The notes under the pieces were generated by a model. It saw only the letters and a program-made list of their open reading frames with translations, had not been told where the DNA came from and did not search any database. From Willaertia magna (lineage: Eukaryota > Heterolobosea > Eutetramitea > Acrasida > Naegleriidae), in contig CADWAF010004715.1 in NCBI GenBank assembly GCA_902984215.1, forward strand, positions 1 through 17,486: 17,486 bases of DNA. Reading direction: 5' to 3'. The translations under genes and the position numbers were made by a program. Below, piece by piece: positions 8,080-16,015 of this stretch (its first letter is position 1; each line of letters opens with the position of its first letter).

Positions 8080-10020
8080 ATGTTTCACAAAGTGTTCCGA
8101 TCAACAAGAGTTTTAAGAAGAGGGTTATCACCATATTTCCTTCAAACAACAATAAAGAATAAATTATTTTCTATAATGAATTGTAATCAACAACAATATC
8201 ACACTCTTTCCACACTAAATAATAAATTTGATGAAGAATATAAAGGAATAGATTTATTAAGTGAAGAAGAAGAATTGAGATATTTAGATATAGATGAATA
8301 TAATGAAATTGAAGAAAATATAATAAATAATAAAGATTTAAGACATGATATATTAAGTGAAGAACGTAAATTAGAATTATCAAAGTATAAAGAAGAAGAA
8401 GAAATTACAGATGAATTTATTAAAACATTTATGAAATTAAAAGATAATGAAAGAAGAAAAATAAGAATAAAAGAAATAGAAGGACATATCTATCAATGTA
8501 GTAAACATAAATATGCATCATTAATAATTACAAATAATTTACATCGTAGATTAATATATAATAATGATAGTTATGATATAGATAAAGTACATTTTGAAGG
8601 ATTAAAAGAATATGAAGGATTTATTTATGGATATTTAAAAGAAGAACAATTATTAATATTTGAAGAGATATATCCATATATTTTAGAATTAAGTAATCAT
8701 ATTTATGGTAAATTTATTATTTATCATTTATTAAAGACATGTGATAATGAACAATTAAAATTAATATTTAATAAAATTAAAAATAATATTTTAGAATTAT
8801 CATTAAATGGTGGTTCAATGATTATTGAAAGATTTTTAATTTTATCAAATCAAAATAAAAAAGATAAAGAAATTATGGAATTTAAAAATATAATTTTTAA
8901 AAGTTTAGAAAAACATTTAAATGAATGTATTGAAAATCCTTTATCTGGATTTATTATTGAAAGATTTTTAATGAATGATAATAATGAAGAAATAATTTTA
9001 AAAATTATAAAAGTTTTACAAAATAATTTATTATATTTTTCAAAACATAAATTAGCAAGTAGATTTATTGAAATTTGTTTATTATTAAAAAATTATAATT
9101 TAATTTTATTTGAAACATTTCATTCTTTAGATTTTTTAAATTTAAGTACAAATTATATTTCTTATCATATAATTTTAACAATGTTAAATAATTTACCACA
9201 TAATTGTAGAAAGAAAATATTTAATTCTTTACAAAATAATTATTTAAATTTAACAATGGATAAATATGGTTCTAGAGTTGTTGAAGAATTATTAAAATAT
9301 GGTTATTTTCAAAAACCAATAATTAATGAATTAAAAGGATATATATTTAATTTATCTAATAATATATATTCATCACATATTGTTAAAAATAATTTAATTA
9401 ATATAAATACAGAATTAGTTGTTAAAGAATTATTACCAAATATATTAGAATTATCTAAAAATAATATTGGTTCAAAAGTAATTGAAAAATTATTAAATAA
9501 AATTGGTACTCATTCAAATACTTATTTAATTGAACAAGTTTTAAATGAATTTAAAGGTAAATTAGTTCAATTATCTAAAGATACATATGGTACATTTGTT
9601 GTACAAAGAATATTATTAACATGTGTAACTGGATTTAAAGATAGAGATATAGGTATTAATTTATTTAAAGAAGTAATTGAACATTCTTTAGAATTATCTT
9701 GTCATCCATTTGGTTGTTTTACAATTCAATTTTTATTAAGAAGACCTGAAGTTAGAGAAATTATATTTAAACATTTATTTATTAAAGAAGAAGAGAATGG
9801 TAAGATGGGTTTAGATAAACAGAAATTAATTTATTTTGCATCTAATGAGTATGGTTATACTGTTATTATTGAATATATAAAGTTTTTAGAACATTACAAG
9901 AGAAATTTATTCTTTAAATTATTATTACCTTATAAACCTTTACTTCAACTAAGTAAATTTGGAAGTAAAATATTAAGTACAATTAAGCAATATGATGTTG
10001 ACTTTATATTTAATAAATAA
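8080..10020 (+). CDS. PUF-like (Pumilio-type) RNA-binding repeat protein with mitochondrial-type presequence
   Basis: Single-exon gene, 646 residues from the ATG at 8080; upstream in-frame codons back to 8065 contain no ATG. The first 50 residues (MFHKVFRSTRVLRRGLSPYF and on) are rich in Arg/Lys/Ser with no acidic residue, a typical mitochondrial targeting sequence. About 12-13 helical repeats of Pumilio pattern follow from about residue 137 to the end, each with a core like ILELSxxxYGSxVIExLL. Clear copies start near 199, 236, 280, 316, 387, 421, 454, 495 and 535. PUF repeats bind one RNA base each through residues at the start of the second helix. Several copies show Ser and Glu at those positions (GSMIIE, ASRFIE, GSRVVE, GSKVIE), a pairing that favours guanine in known PUF proteins. 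NOP9-like proteins have a similar repeat number but are nucleolar. Codon use is extremely AT-rich. The role is probably organellar RNA binding, by inference. Confidence 0.75.
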   Translation: MFHKVFRSTRVLRRGLSPYFLQTTIKNKLFSIMNCNQQQYHTLSTLNNKFDEEYKGIDLLSEEEELRYLDIDEYNEIEENIINNKDLRHDILSEERKLELSKYKEEEEITDEFIKTFMKLKDNERRKIRIKEIEGHIYQCSKHKYASLIITNNLHRRLIYNNDSYDIDKVHFEGLKEYEGFIYGYLKEEQLLIFEEIYPYILELSNHIYGKFIIYHLLKTCDNEQLKLIFNKIKNNILELSLNGGSMIIERFLILSNQNKKDKEIMEFKNIIFKSLEKHLNECIENPLSGFIIERFLMNDNNEEIILKIIKVLQNNLLYFSKHKLASRFIEICLLLKNYNLILFETFHSLDFLNLSTNYISYHIILTMLNNLPHNCRKKIFNSLQNNYLNLTMDKYGSRVVEELLKYGYFQKPIINELKGYIFNLSNNIYSSHIVKNNLININTELVVKELLPNILELSKNNIGSKVIEKLLNKIGTHSNTYLIEQVLNEFKGKLVQLSKDTYGTFVVQRILLTCVTGFKDRDIGINLFKEVIEHSLELSCHPFGCFTIQFLLRRPEVREIIFKHLFIKEEENGKMGLDKQKLIYFASNEYGYTVIIEYIKFLEHYKRNLFFKLLLPYKPLLQLSKFGSKILSTIKQYDVDFIFNK

Positions 10021-10033
10021 TAATTGCAAAAAA

Positions 10034-10867
10034 ATGAATAATATCACACTGGAAGAAGAATTAACTACCGATAAAAGATATTATTTAAATAAAATTATTT
10101 TATTATTGAAACAAAATAGACATAGAATTATCTTCTTTTTACCAATTATTGGAACTTTTTTTCTTTCTTTGTGGATGGTATTTAAATTAAAAGGAAAACA
10201 AAAGAATAATTTATTGAATAGAAAAGAACGTTCTATTTTTTTGACACCAATAAGGGACATTAAAGAGGTACTACCCGAATCAACAAATACTCTTTATTAT
10301 CAGGAATTATTAAAAAGGAATAGTAAAATTGCAAATGATAATGTTGTAAAAAACTTTTTTACAAATTTATTTGATAAAGCCAATTGGGTATTTCTTCCAT
10401 CTATTATATCCGTAGAAGGAAAGAAAAAGAAAGATGAATTAAATATTAATAGTAATAGTTATCTACAATATAGAAGTCAAACGTTGTTTGGAAGAGAGGC
10501 AGCATTACCTAGGATTAGTGGCAGTAGTGAAAATAAAACATTGTATTATTTAGAGAAATTAAGACAAATATTGGCTTTAATATATTATAGATTTCCCAGA
10601 GCAATAGCAGAGTGGGAATTGTGGACTAGTTTAGCAATGTATGGATTGTATTACTTCTTTTCGCAACCAATTAAAAACAAACAACAAAAACAATCAAATG
10701 AAAGTATTTACATGGATGGTGTGATGCATCAAATAAGGAATAAAACAAAAGAGCATAAAGAAGCGACAACGAATAATAAAAGAATAATAAGGAAGAGAGA
10801 AAGTGATGGAGGCAATGTTTTAAAAGAAAGATTTGATGAATTATTGGAAAATAGTTCAATTAATTGA
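10034..10867 (+). CDS. Unrecognised membrane protein, 277 residues
   Basis: The start is taken at 10034, an ATG preceded by an A-run (gcaaaaaaATG). An in-frame ATG at 9992 lies inside the preceding PUF-like coding region and is less likely. Residues 31-52 form a strong transmembrane segment (RIIFFLPIIGTFFLSLWMVF) flanked by basic residues. A second hydrophobic/aromatic stretch spans about 172-211 (ILALIYYRFPRAIAEWELW, then TSLAMYGLYYFF). The C-terminal 65 residues are strongly basic and Asn/Lys-rich, and the stop is TGA. The arrangement of the second stretch faintly recalls the N-terminal membrane entry of peroxisomal ABCD half-transporters, but there is no ABC domain and I do not claim homology. 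It begins only 13 bp after the PUF-like gene stop on the same strand, so its promoter or 5' UTR must lie within that gene. Confidence 0.65.
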   Translation: MNNITLEEELTTDKRYYLNKIILLLKQNRHRIIFFLPIIGTFFLSLWMVFKLKGKQKNNLLNRKERSIFLTPIRDIKEVLPESTNTLYYQELLKRNSKIANDNVVKNFFTNLFDKANWVFLPSIISVEGKKKKDELNINSNSYLQYRSQTLFGREAALPRISGSSENKTLYYLEKLRQILALIYYRFPRAIAEWELWTSLAMYGLYYFFSQPIKNKQQKQSNESIYMDGVMHQIRNKTKEHKEATTNNKRIIRKRESDGGNVLKERFDELLENSSIN

Positions 10868-10912
10868 AAAATAAAATTTACAATAGTTTATCCCTATTAT
10901 TGATTACAAAAT

Positions 10913-13456
10913 TTACTTCTTTTTACCTTTTGTAGGTGCTGCGACTGGAGTTGGAGCTTTTACAGGTACTTTCTTAGTTTTTGTTTTCTTTTCTAAATCT
11001 TTAACTATTACATCTGTTGTATCTAAAAATTGCTTATAGAAAGGACTGTTTATATCTGTTGGAGCAGTAAGCAAATCAAATTCAGTGTCACGAGGATTTA
11101 CACGATTAGCATGGAAGTGAGTTCTCTTACCAGGGTTTATTGCAACTGGTATCATAAGATTACCTTCAGCATTTAATTGTTTAACTTGAGCACCAAGACT
11201 ATGCATAACTTTTAATTTAGTCTTCATATCAATACTATCATTTTGACCAAGAGCACGTGAATAATTAGTAAGAATAGTTCTTGCAATAGAATCTGGTTCA
11301 CTATTAGTCTCAATAATATTATCAAAGTATCTTTCAATTGGTGCAAATTTAGCATATTTACCTAATTTACCTGCATGATGATTTTCACCACTAGAGAATG
11401 GAACATCTCTTATGTAAGGAATACTTTCATATTTAGGATTACGAACTAATTGATCTACTAAGAATGCTCTCTTTTTCATACGTAATCTCAATGCACTCAC
11501 GTGATTCTTTAATGGTAATCCAGGGAAATCAGCTAAGAATTTAGCAGCTCTTGTTCTATTATTCTTTGCTTCTTGAGGATTAGATTCATCTCCATAATAA
11601 TATTCATCTTCATGATCAAATTCTTCACTTGGTTCTTCTAAATTAAATTTATTGTCAACTGCAAGTTCATTAGCACGTTTCTTTGAAAGTAATTCTTCAA
11701 TTCTTGCATTTAAACTAATGAATGCACCTTCTGCAATAGAGTTTTGAACACTAACAAATGTATAGAGATTATCACGAGTAAGACCAAACTTTAACTTTAA
11801 TAATTTTTCTCTTTCTTCGATAAAGTTCTTTTCTTCTTCTGGTAAATATTGTAAAGTACATGAACCTCTCTTTCTAACAATAGTATCAAATGAATCTTGT
11901 GCAATTGATTTAATTGTCTCTGGTTGTAATAAATTACCAGATGCACCTGCTAATTGAACAACATATAATTTACCATTGAAATGATTTAATAATTTTTCTG
12001 CAACTTTCTTAATTGGTATTTCTTGTTTATAAGGTTCTAATTTTTCACTTAAAAGTGAACCATCAGTATTTAATTTTGCCAATTCATATGCATTTCTTTC
12101 TTCAATTGCTTCATAATCTACAATAAAATCAGGATCAAATAACATAATTAATTGATTTCTATATTCTGGATTTCTTTCAAGAATATTTTGAACATCTTCT
12201 TCTCTAATATTTGATGAACTAATATCTGGATCACTTAAGAATGGATAAATATTCATTAATTCTTCTGCTCTTGCAGTATCTTGCATATTTTCTAATACTT
12301 TTCTAGAAATTAATCTATAATTATTAATAACTGATTGTAAATAACAAAGTTTTTCGTCACTAAACATTGCATTTTGTAACATAAATTGCATTAATGGTGC
12401 AAAATTAGTTCCATTTTGAGCTCCCATTTCAGAAAATGTTGGAATTAAACCTCTATTAATTTTAGACATAGATGCTGCAACTAATATTGGATCATAACCA
12501 TGAGTATCTTTATCAATTAATGTTCTAACCATTGGACTTAAATCCATTTCTACTTTTGTTACATCTGAATCTTCTTCAATATCTTCTGCAATATTCTTTT
12601 TCCTTTCAATTCTAATTAATGGAGCTACTTCTCTTTCTTCTTCATCCTTTTCATTTTCATCTTTTTCTCTAGTTACAGTCCTCTTCTTTTTAACTGTTTT
12701 CTTATCTCCATTCTTCCTTAATGTACCTTCTACTCTCATTTGATATTGTTGTTTTTCTTTTTGTTGGGCAATTTGTTGCTTTCTTAATCTTGCTGCTACA
12801 GAAAGTGTTTCTTCATTGTCCTCATCTCCTTCTCCTCCTGTATAAGTTGGTTGAATTTTCTCTTCTGGTGGGACTTCACCTAATTTTTTCTTTAATTCTT
12901 TAATTTTTTGAGCTTCTTTCATCATAGCTTCAAATTCTTCTTTAGTTCTTAAAGTATCATTTACTTCTGGGATATTAATTGTTGTTTGTTGTTGATTTTC
13001 TACTTTTGGTTTATTTTGCTGTTGCTGTTGTTGAGTACTATCTCTTTTTTGATATGGTTTTCTTTCTCCTTGTTGTTGTTGTTTATTTTGTTGAGTTGGA
13101 TATTTATTATCAAATCTTTTTTGTTGTTGGTTACCACCTTGTTGTTGATTGTTAAATCTTGGTTTATATTCTCCTTGTTGAGATTTATTTTGTTGTTGTT
13201 GGGTATTATCTCTTTTAAAATATGGTTTCCTTTCTCCTTGTTGTTGTTTATTTTGAGTTGGTGGTTTTACTTTATTATCATCTTTTTTATTTTCTTCGAA
13301 AGTAACAATACTAGTTATATAATTTCTTTCTTGATTATAAAAACATTTATTATTTATTATAGAACAAGATAAACTATTTTTATGTGAAAAAGAAGACTTC
13401 TTAGGAAGAGTTTTTGAAGACTTTTGTAGAATAGAAGCTAAAAAACGACCTTGCAT
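10913..13456 (-). CDS. Large unrecognised protein, probably mitochondrial, with Q-rich N-terminal region
   Basis: Single-exon minus-strand gene, 847 residues, with start at 13456 after an A-run (ggaaaaaATG). The first 40 residues (MQGRFLASILQKSSKTLPKK and on) are Lys/Ser/Arg-rich and lack acidic residues until Glu43, typical of a mitochondrial presequence. Residues 65-160 are Gln/Asn/Lys/Arg-rich and carry a duplicated module. Residues 165-300 are highly charged (KKKRTVTREKDENEKDEEE at 256-274) and probably helical or disordered. The rest (300-820) looks globular, with blocks such as LYVVQLAGASGN (497-508), a helical LRLRMKKRAFLVDQLVRNP (656-674) and HAGKLGKYAKFAPIERYF (694-711). The Ala/Lys/Pro tail is basic. 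I do not recognise a family. Mitoribosomal or other organelle RNA-associated function is plausible from its composition but unproven. It converges with the 277-residue gene (45 bp between stops). Confidence 0.75.
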   Translation of the reverse strand: MQGRFLASILQKSSKTLPKKSSFSHKNSLSCSIINNKCFYNQERNYITSIVTFEENKKDDNKVKPPTQNKQQQGERKPYFKRDNTQQQQNKSQQGEYKPRFNNQQQGGNQQQKRFDNKYPTQQNKQQQQGERKPYQKRDSTQQQQQQNKPKVENQQQTTINIPEVNDTLRTKEEFEAMMKEAQKIKELKKKLGEVPPEEKIQPTYTGGEGDEDNEETLSVAARLRKQQIAQQKEKQQYQMRVEGTLRKNGDKKTVKKKRTVTREKDENEKDEEEREVAPLIRIERKKNIAEDIEEDSDVTKVEMDLSPMVRTLIDKDTHGYDPILVAASMSKINRGLIPTFSEMGAQNGTNFAPLMQFMLQNAMFSDEKLCYLQSVINNYRLISRKVLENMQDTARAEELMNIYPFLSDPDISSSNIREEDVQNILERNPEYRNQLIMLFDPDFIVDYEAIEERNAYELAKLNTDGSLLSEKLEPYKQEIPIKKVAEKLLNHFNGKLYVVQLAGASGNLLQPETIKSIAQDSFDTIVRKRGSCTLQYLPEEEKNFIEEREKLLKLKFGLTRDNLYTFVSVQNSIAEGAFISLNARIEELLSKKRANELAVDNKFNLEEPSEEFDHEDEYYYGDESNPQEAKNNRTRAAKFLADFPGLPLKNHVSALRLRMKKRAFLVDQLVRNPKYESIPYIRDVPFSSGENHHAGKLGKYAKFAPIERYFDNIIETNSEPDSIARTILTNYSRALGQNDSIDMKTKLKVMHSLGAQVKQLNAEGNLMIPVAINPGKRTHFHANRVNPRDTEFDLLTAPTDINSPFYKQFLDTTDVIVKDLEKKTKTKKVPVKAPTPVAAPTKGKKK
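13010..13249 (-). repeat. Duplicated Q-rich module in the 847-residue protein gene
   Basis: Two near-identical coding segments, 13249-13184 and 13084-13010 on the minus strand, encode QQQGERKPYFKRDNTQQQQ and QQQQGERKPYQKRDSTQQQQ. A weaker related copy (QQGEYKPRFNNQQQ) lies between them. The repeat is kept in frame and varies mainly in glutamine number. Confidence 0.75.
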
Positions 13457-13835
13457 TTTTTCCTACAAATCAACGACGGCTTCACAAATTACAACAAAAC
13501 TTTTTTTTTATTTTTTTAAAAAACAAAATGTTTCTTGCTTCTCAGATGGCGGGTTCATTCACTGCCTCAATTATTAAACGAAGAAGTATTTTAATACATT
13601 GTAAATTCGAAAAGCGTTTTATCAATGATCTAAATTCATTAATTACAATACTAGTAATCCTTTGAGCACGTTCTTATCTTGACGTTGAAAAAACAGGGAT
13701 TTTCTAGGTACTAATATTATTTTTGCGTGCCGTCATCTCTTTGTTTTTTTTAATGTCCGTGTGGATCATCTGGTTTTCTATTTAACGTTCTGATCTGTTC
13801 TGTGAACATAAACAAGATAAATTAAATAAAAAACA
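13457..13835. promoter_or_regulatory. 379-bp divergent intergenic region
   Basis: This is the only gap over 300 bp. It separates the start of the minus-strand 847-residue gene from the start of the plus-strand oxidoreductase, so it should hold both promoters. It contains a long T-run next to an A-run (13501-13527), T-rich patches near 13742-13751 and an A-rich leader before the ATG at 13836. I looked for tRNA-like arms and C/D or H/ACA snoRNA boxes and found none that hold up. A short ORF at 13528-13665 is listed separately. Confidence 0.5.
13528..13665 (+). CDS. Possible 45-residue small ORF
   Basis: The ATG at 13528 follows an A-run (aaaaaacaaaATG), like real starts in this window. It opens a 45-codon frame ending at TGA (13663-13665). 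The product begins MFLASQMAGSFTASIIKRRS and is basic and hydrophobic, like a short targeting peptide. No family is recognised and no splice to a downstream exon is evident. It may be chance, an upstream ORF in a 5' leader, or a genuine microprotein. Confidence 0.15.
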   Translation: MFLASQMAGSFTASIIKRRSILIHCKFEKRFINDLNSLITILVIL

Positions 13836-15044
13836 ATGAAAGCTGCAATTATTAACGGAGTATGTGATGCAACCGGTTTAATTGTTCAAGAGATGCCTAT
13901 ACCAAGCATTATCAAAAGTACTGAAGTGTTAGTGAAAATGAATGTTTGTGCTGTTAACCCTGTAGATTGCAAAATTAGACGTGGTTTTACTGGAGGAACA
14001 TTGACCTATCCAGCAATCCTCGGTCGTGATGGAGTAAGTAAAAATTGTAATAGTACGGTTGATTATTAATTTCAAAATTTATTTAAGGCTGGAGTTATTG
14101 AGAAGATTGGTTCTCAAGTTAAACGTTTTTCAATTGGTGATGAGGTTGTTGGCTCATTCAGGAAAAAGAGAAATGGTTCCTATGCAGGTTATGCAGTTTA
14201 TGATGAATCTGAGCTGACTAAAAAGCCTAAAGAACTAAGTTTTAAACAAGCTGTAGCCTTTCCATTAGTTGGTTGTACAATATTAGATATGTCAAAAAGA
14301 CATCCAAAGATTGCAAAAGTATTAAATGCTTTGCAAAATAACAAACCAGAGGATTTACCAAAAGAAAGAGAACCATTAAAGATATTAATTATAGCAGCGA
14401 GTGGAGGAACTGGAAGTGTTGCTACACTTATTGCAAAGAATTTTCTTCACCAATATTTCGATACTAAGGTTTATGCAGTGTGTTCTGCAAGAAATGAAGA
14501 ATATGTCAAACAATTAGGGGCTGATGTTGTAATTGACTATTTAAAAACTTCTGCAGTAGCTGGATCTGAAACCACTCACTCTACAGGGGGTAGAACAGAT
14601 TTACCAAGTATTTGCCAAGTAATTGCACAGAATGGAGATGAATATGTAGACTTAGTTCTTGATTGTATAGGAGGTTATTATTACTATGATGATGTATGTA
14701 ATAATTTAAAGTGTTGTAAGGGAGACGTTGTATATTCTACTATCTACATTCCAAATCCTAACCAAGAAAGCATGTCAATTGGTACATTATTTAAATTTGG
14801 GTCGTATTTTGCCTGGAATACTATTAAGGGAGGTATAAATCCAAGTTCTCCTTCATATAAATTTGTTCAAACTGTTATTGACACACAAGATTTAGATTTA
14901 TTGATGCATAACATAATTCTCACAAATGAATGCTACAAGAAAATTCCATTACATGAATATAATTTGGAACAAATTGTTGAAGCGCACCAACAAGTTGAAT
15001 CCCAAAGGACTACAGGAAAAATTATTGTAAATATTGATTATTAA
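13836..15044 (+). CDS. Zinc-free MDR-family (quinone-oxidoreductase-like) NAD(P)H oxidoreductase
   Basis: Two exons (13836-14033 and 14088-15044) encode 384 residues. The N-terminal GroES-like domain carries CAVNPVDCKIRRG (38-50), a hallmark of quinone oxidoreductase/RTN4IP1-type MDR enzymes. ILGRDG-AGVIEKIG then spans the splice junction and is followed by GDEVVG. The Rossmann domain has the nucleotide-binding motif AASGGTGS (169-176), then LGADVVIDY and DLVLDCIGG, and the C-terminus ends in GKIIVN as in the family. The structural-zinc cysteine lobe is absent, so it is of the zinc-independent branch. A roughly 30-residue insert rich in Lys/Pro/Glu (about 134-164) separates the two domains. 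The expected activity is NADPH-dependent reduction of quinones or alpha,beta-unsaturated carbonyls; the substrate is unknown. No obvious presequence is present. It converges on the next gene with 13 bp between stops. Confidence 0.9.
14034..14087 (+). other. Intron, 54 nt, in the MDR oxidoreductase gene
   Basis: Donor GTAAGT at 14034, acceptor ATTTAAG ending 14087, phase 0. Removal rebuilds the conserved GRDGAGVIEKIG. The length is a multiple of three, but the intron contains an in-frame TAA. Confidence 0.88.
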
Positions 15045-15057
15045 ATAAAAATTTATC

Positions 15058-15927
15058 TTAATTAATGTCTATTTCAAATTTAACTTGAATAGGTCTGTGG
15101 TCAGTAATAAAACTCTTTTTTTCTTCTCCAACTACGTTACTGTGACAAGTGTACTCCAAAGGTTTCACACTAGAATTGGGCGTGAAAAGTATGTGATCTA
15201 TTCTCTCAACTCTAGTAGTTTCCGCAAATCCTGTAAATGTTCCCTCTGGACCGTTCACAGGCAATTGGTTTTCTTTACAATATTCATAAGAATTAATTAA
15301 TTGCATTGTTATGTCTCCATGTTGAGGAGCAATTAAATCTTTGAAAGCATCATTAGTTACTTGTACATTAAAATCACCAGATAATATCACACCAATTATA
15401 TTACTATCTTCTGTTATTTTTTTGACAATAAAATCTTTTACTAATTTTGCTGAATTCTTTTGAGCTCTTCCACTCCAATGATCCCAGTGTGTATTTAAAT
15501 AAAGAAGGGTTTTTGGACTGTCTTCTTTAAATTGTAATTTTACAAATGTACATATTCTATAGCAAGCAGAACCCCAATTTTTAGAAGGCTGATTTGGTGT
15601 TTCACTCAACCAAAAGGTGCCAGACTCTAAACATTTACTAAATTGATCTTTTTTATAGCAAACTGTATTATGTTCTCCTGCATTATTTGGTTCTCTTCCT
15701 GTAGAAACAAATTCGTAATCATTAGACAAACCTGCTTTTAAATCTTCTAGTTGATTAGGTAAAACTTCTTGAAATCCAATTAATGATAATGTTGTAGATT
15801 TATTTAATTCATGAATAAAATTAATTGCCAAGTCTTTTCTATTCTTCCATCTATTAGAGAAATCAAAAAAAGTGTCATATCTAATGTTGAAAGATAGAAC
15901 ATGAAGGGTTTTCTTATCGGTTTCCAT
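15058..15927 (-). CDS. Endonuclease/exonuclease/phosphatase-fold hydrolase
   Basis: Single-exon minus-strand gene, 289 residues. The metal-dependent EEP fold is shown by all core motifs in order: LSFNIR (Asn14), IGFQEV (Glu54), LNTHWDH (His147, His150), SGDFNV (Asp185, Asn187), RIDHILFT (Asp244, His245) and ITDHRPI (Asp276, His277). These form the active site that hydrolyses phosphate esters or phosphodiesters with Mg2+. The length and compact form match small stand-alone EEP proteins rather than APE1 or inositol 5-phosphatases. The paired THWDH motif is typical of a bacterial-like subgroup annotated only as EEP family. No signal peptide or membrane segment is seen. The substrate (nucleic acid, phospholipid or other) cannot be told. 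The start at 15927 follows an A-run, and its promoter shares 88 bp with the helicase gene. Confidence 0.88.
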   Translation of the reverse strand: METDKKTLHVLSFNIRYDTFFDFSNRWKNRKDLAINFIHELNKSTTLSLIGFQEVLPNQLEDLKAGLSNDYEFVSTGREPNNAGEHNTVCYKKDQFSKCLESGTFWLSETPNQPSKNWGSACYRICTFVKLQFKEDSPKTLLYLNTHWDHWSGRAQKNSAKLVKDFIVKKITEDSNIIGVILSGDFNVQVTNDAFKDLIAPQHGDITMQLINSYEYCKENQLPVNGPEGTFTGFAETTRVERIDHILFTPNSSVKPLEYTCHSNVVGEEKKSFITDHRPIQVKFEIDIN

Positions 15928-16015
15928 TTTTTAAGCTTATTTTTTTATTAAAAACCTTAAAAATTGGTTGAAGTTTGAGTTTTAAGAAAATTATTTTTAA
16001 AAAAAATAACGAAAA
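15928..16015. promoter_or_regulatory. 88-bp divergent promoter region
   Basis: Very AT-rich spacer between divergent start codons of the EEP hydrolase and the Sub2-like helicase genes. It holds poly-T and poly-A tracts (15940-15947, 15998-16007). No specific factor site can be named. Confidence 0.35.

Noticed and set aside
8171..8383. Minus-strand 70-residue hydrophobic ORF
   Set aside because: Antisense shadow of the AT-rich PUF-like gene, with no start context or family match.
9992..10033. Upstream in-frame ATG for the 277-residue protein
   Set aside because: It lies inside the PUF-like coding region and lacks the A-run that precedes most other starts; the ATG at 10034 has it.
10550..10680. 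Truncated peroxisomal ABCD half-transporter
   Set aside because: The resemblance is limited to one short hydrophobic entry segment; no ABC domain or conserved ABCD motif follows.
10868..10912. Small hairpin (CAATAG...CTATTATTG) between convergent genes
   Set aside because: Only about five to six pairs with a bulge; expected by chance in such AT-rich sequence.
12986..13372. 128-residue plus-strand ORF rich in Leu/Ile/Phe
   Set aside because: It is the antisense shadow of the Q/K/N-rich minus-strand coding region; composition is explained by the complement of CAA/AAA codons.
13540..13830. Possible tRNA or box C/D snoRNA in the 379-bp spacer (TGATC and CTGAT words)
   Set aside because: No cloverleaf arms or T-loop consensus, and the boxes do not have matching partners or terminal stems.
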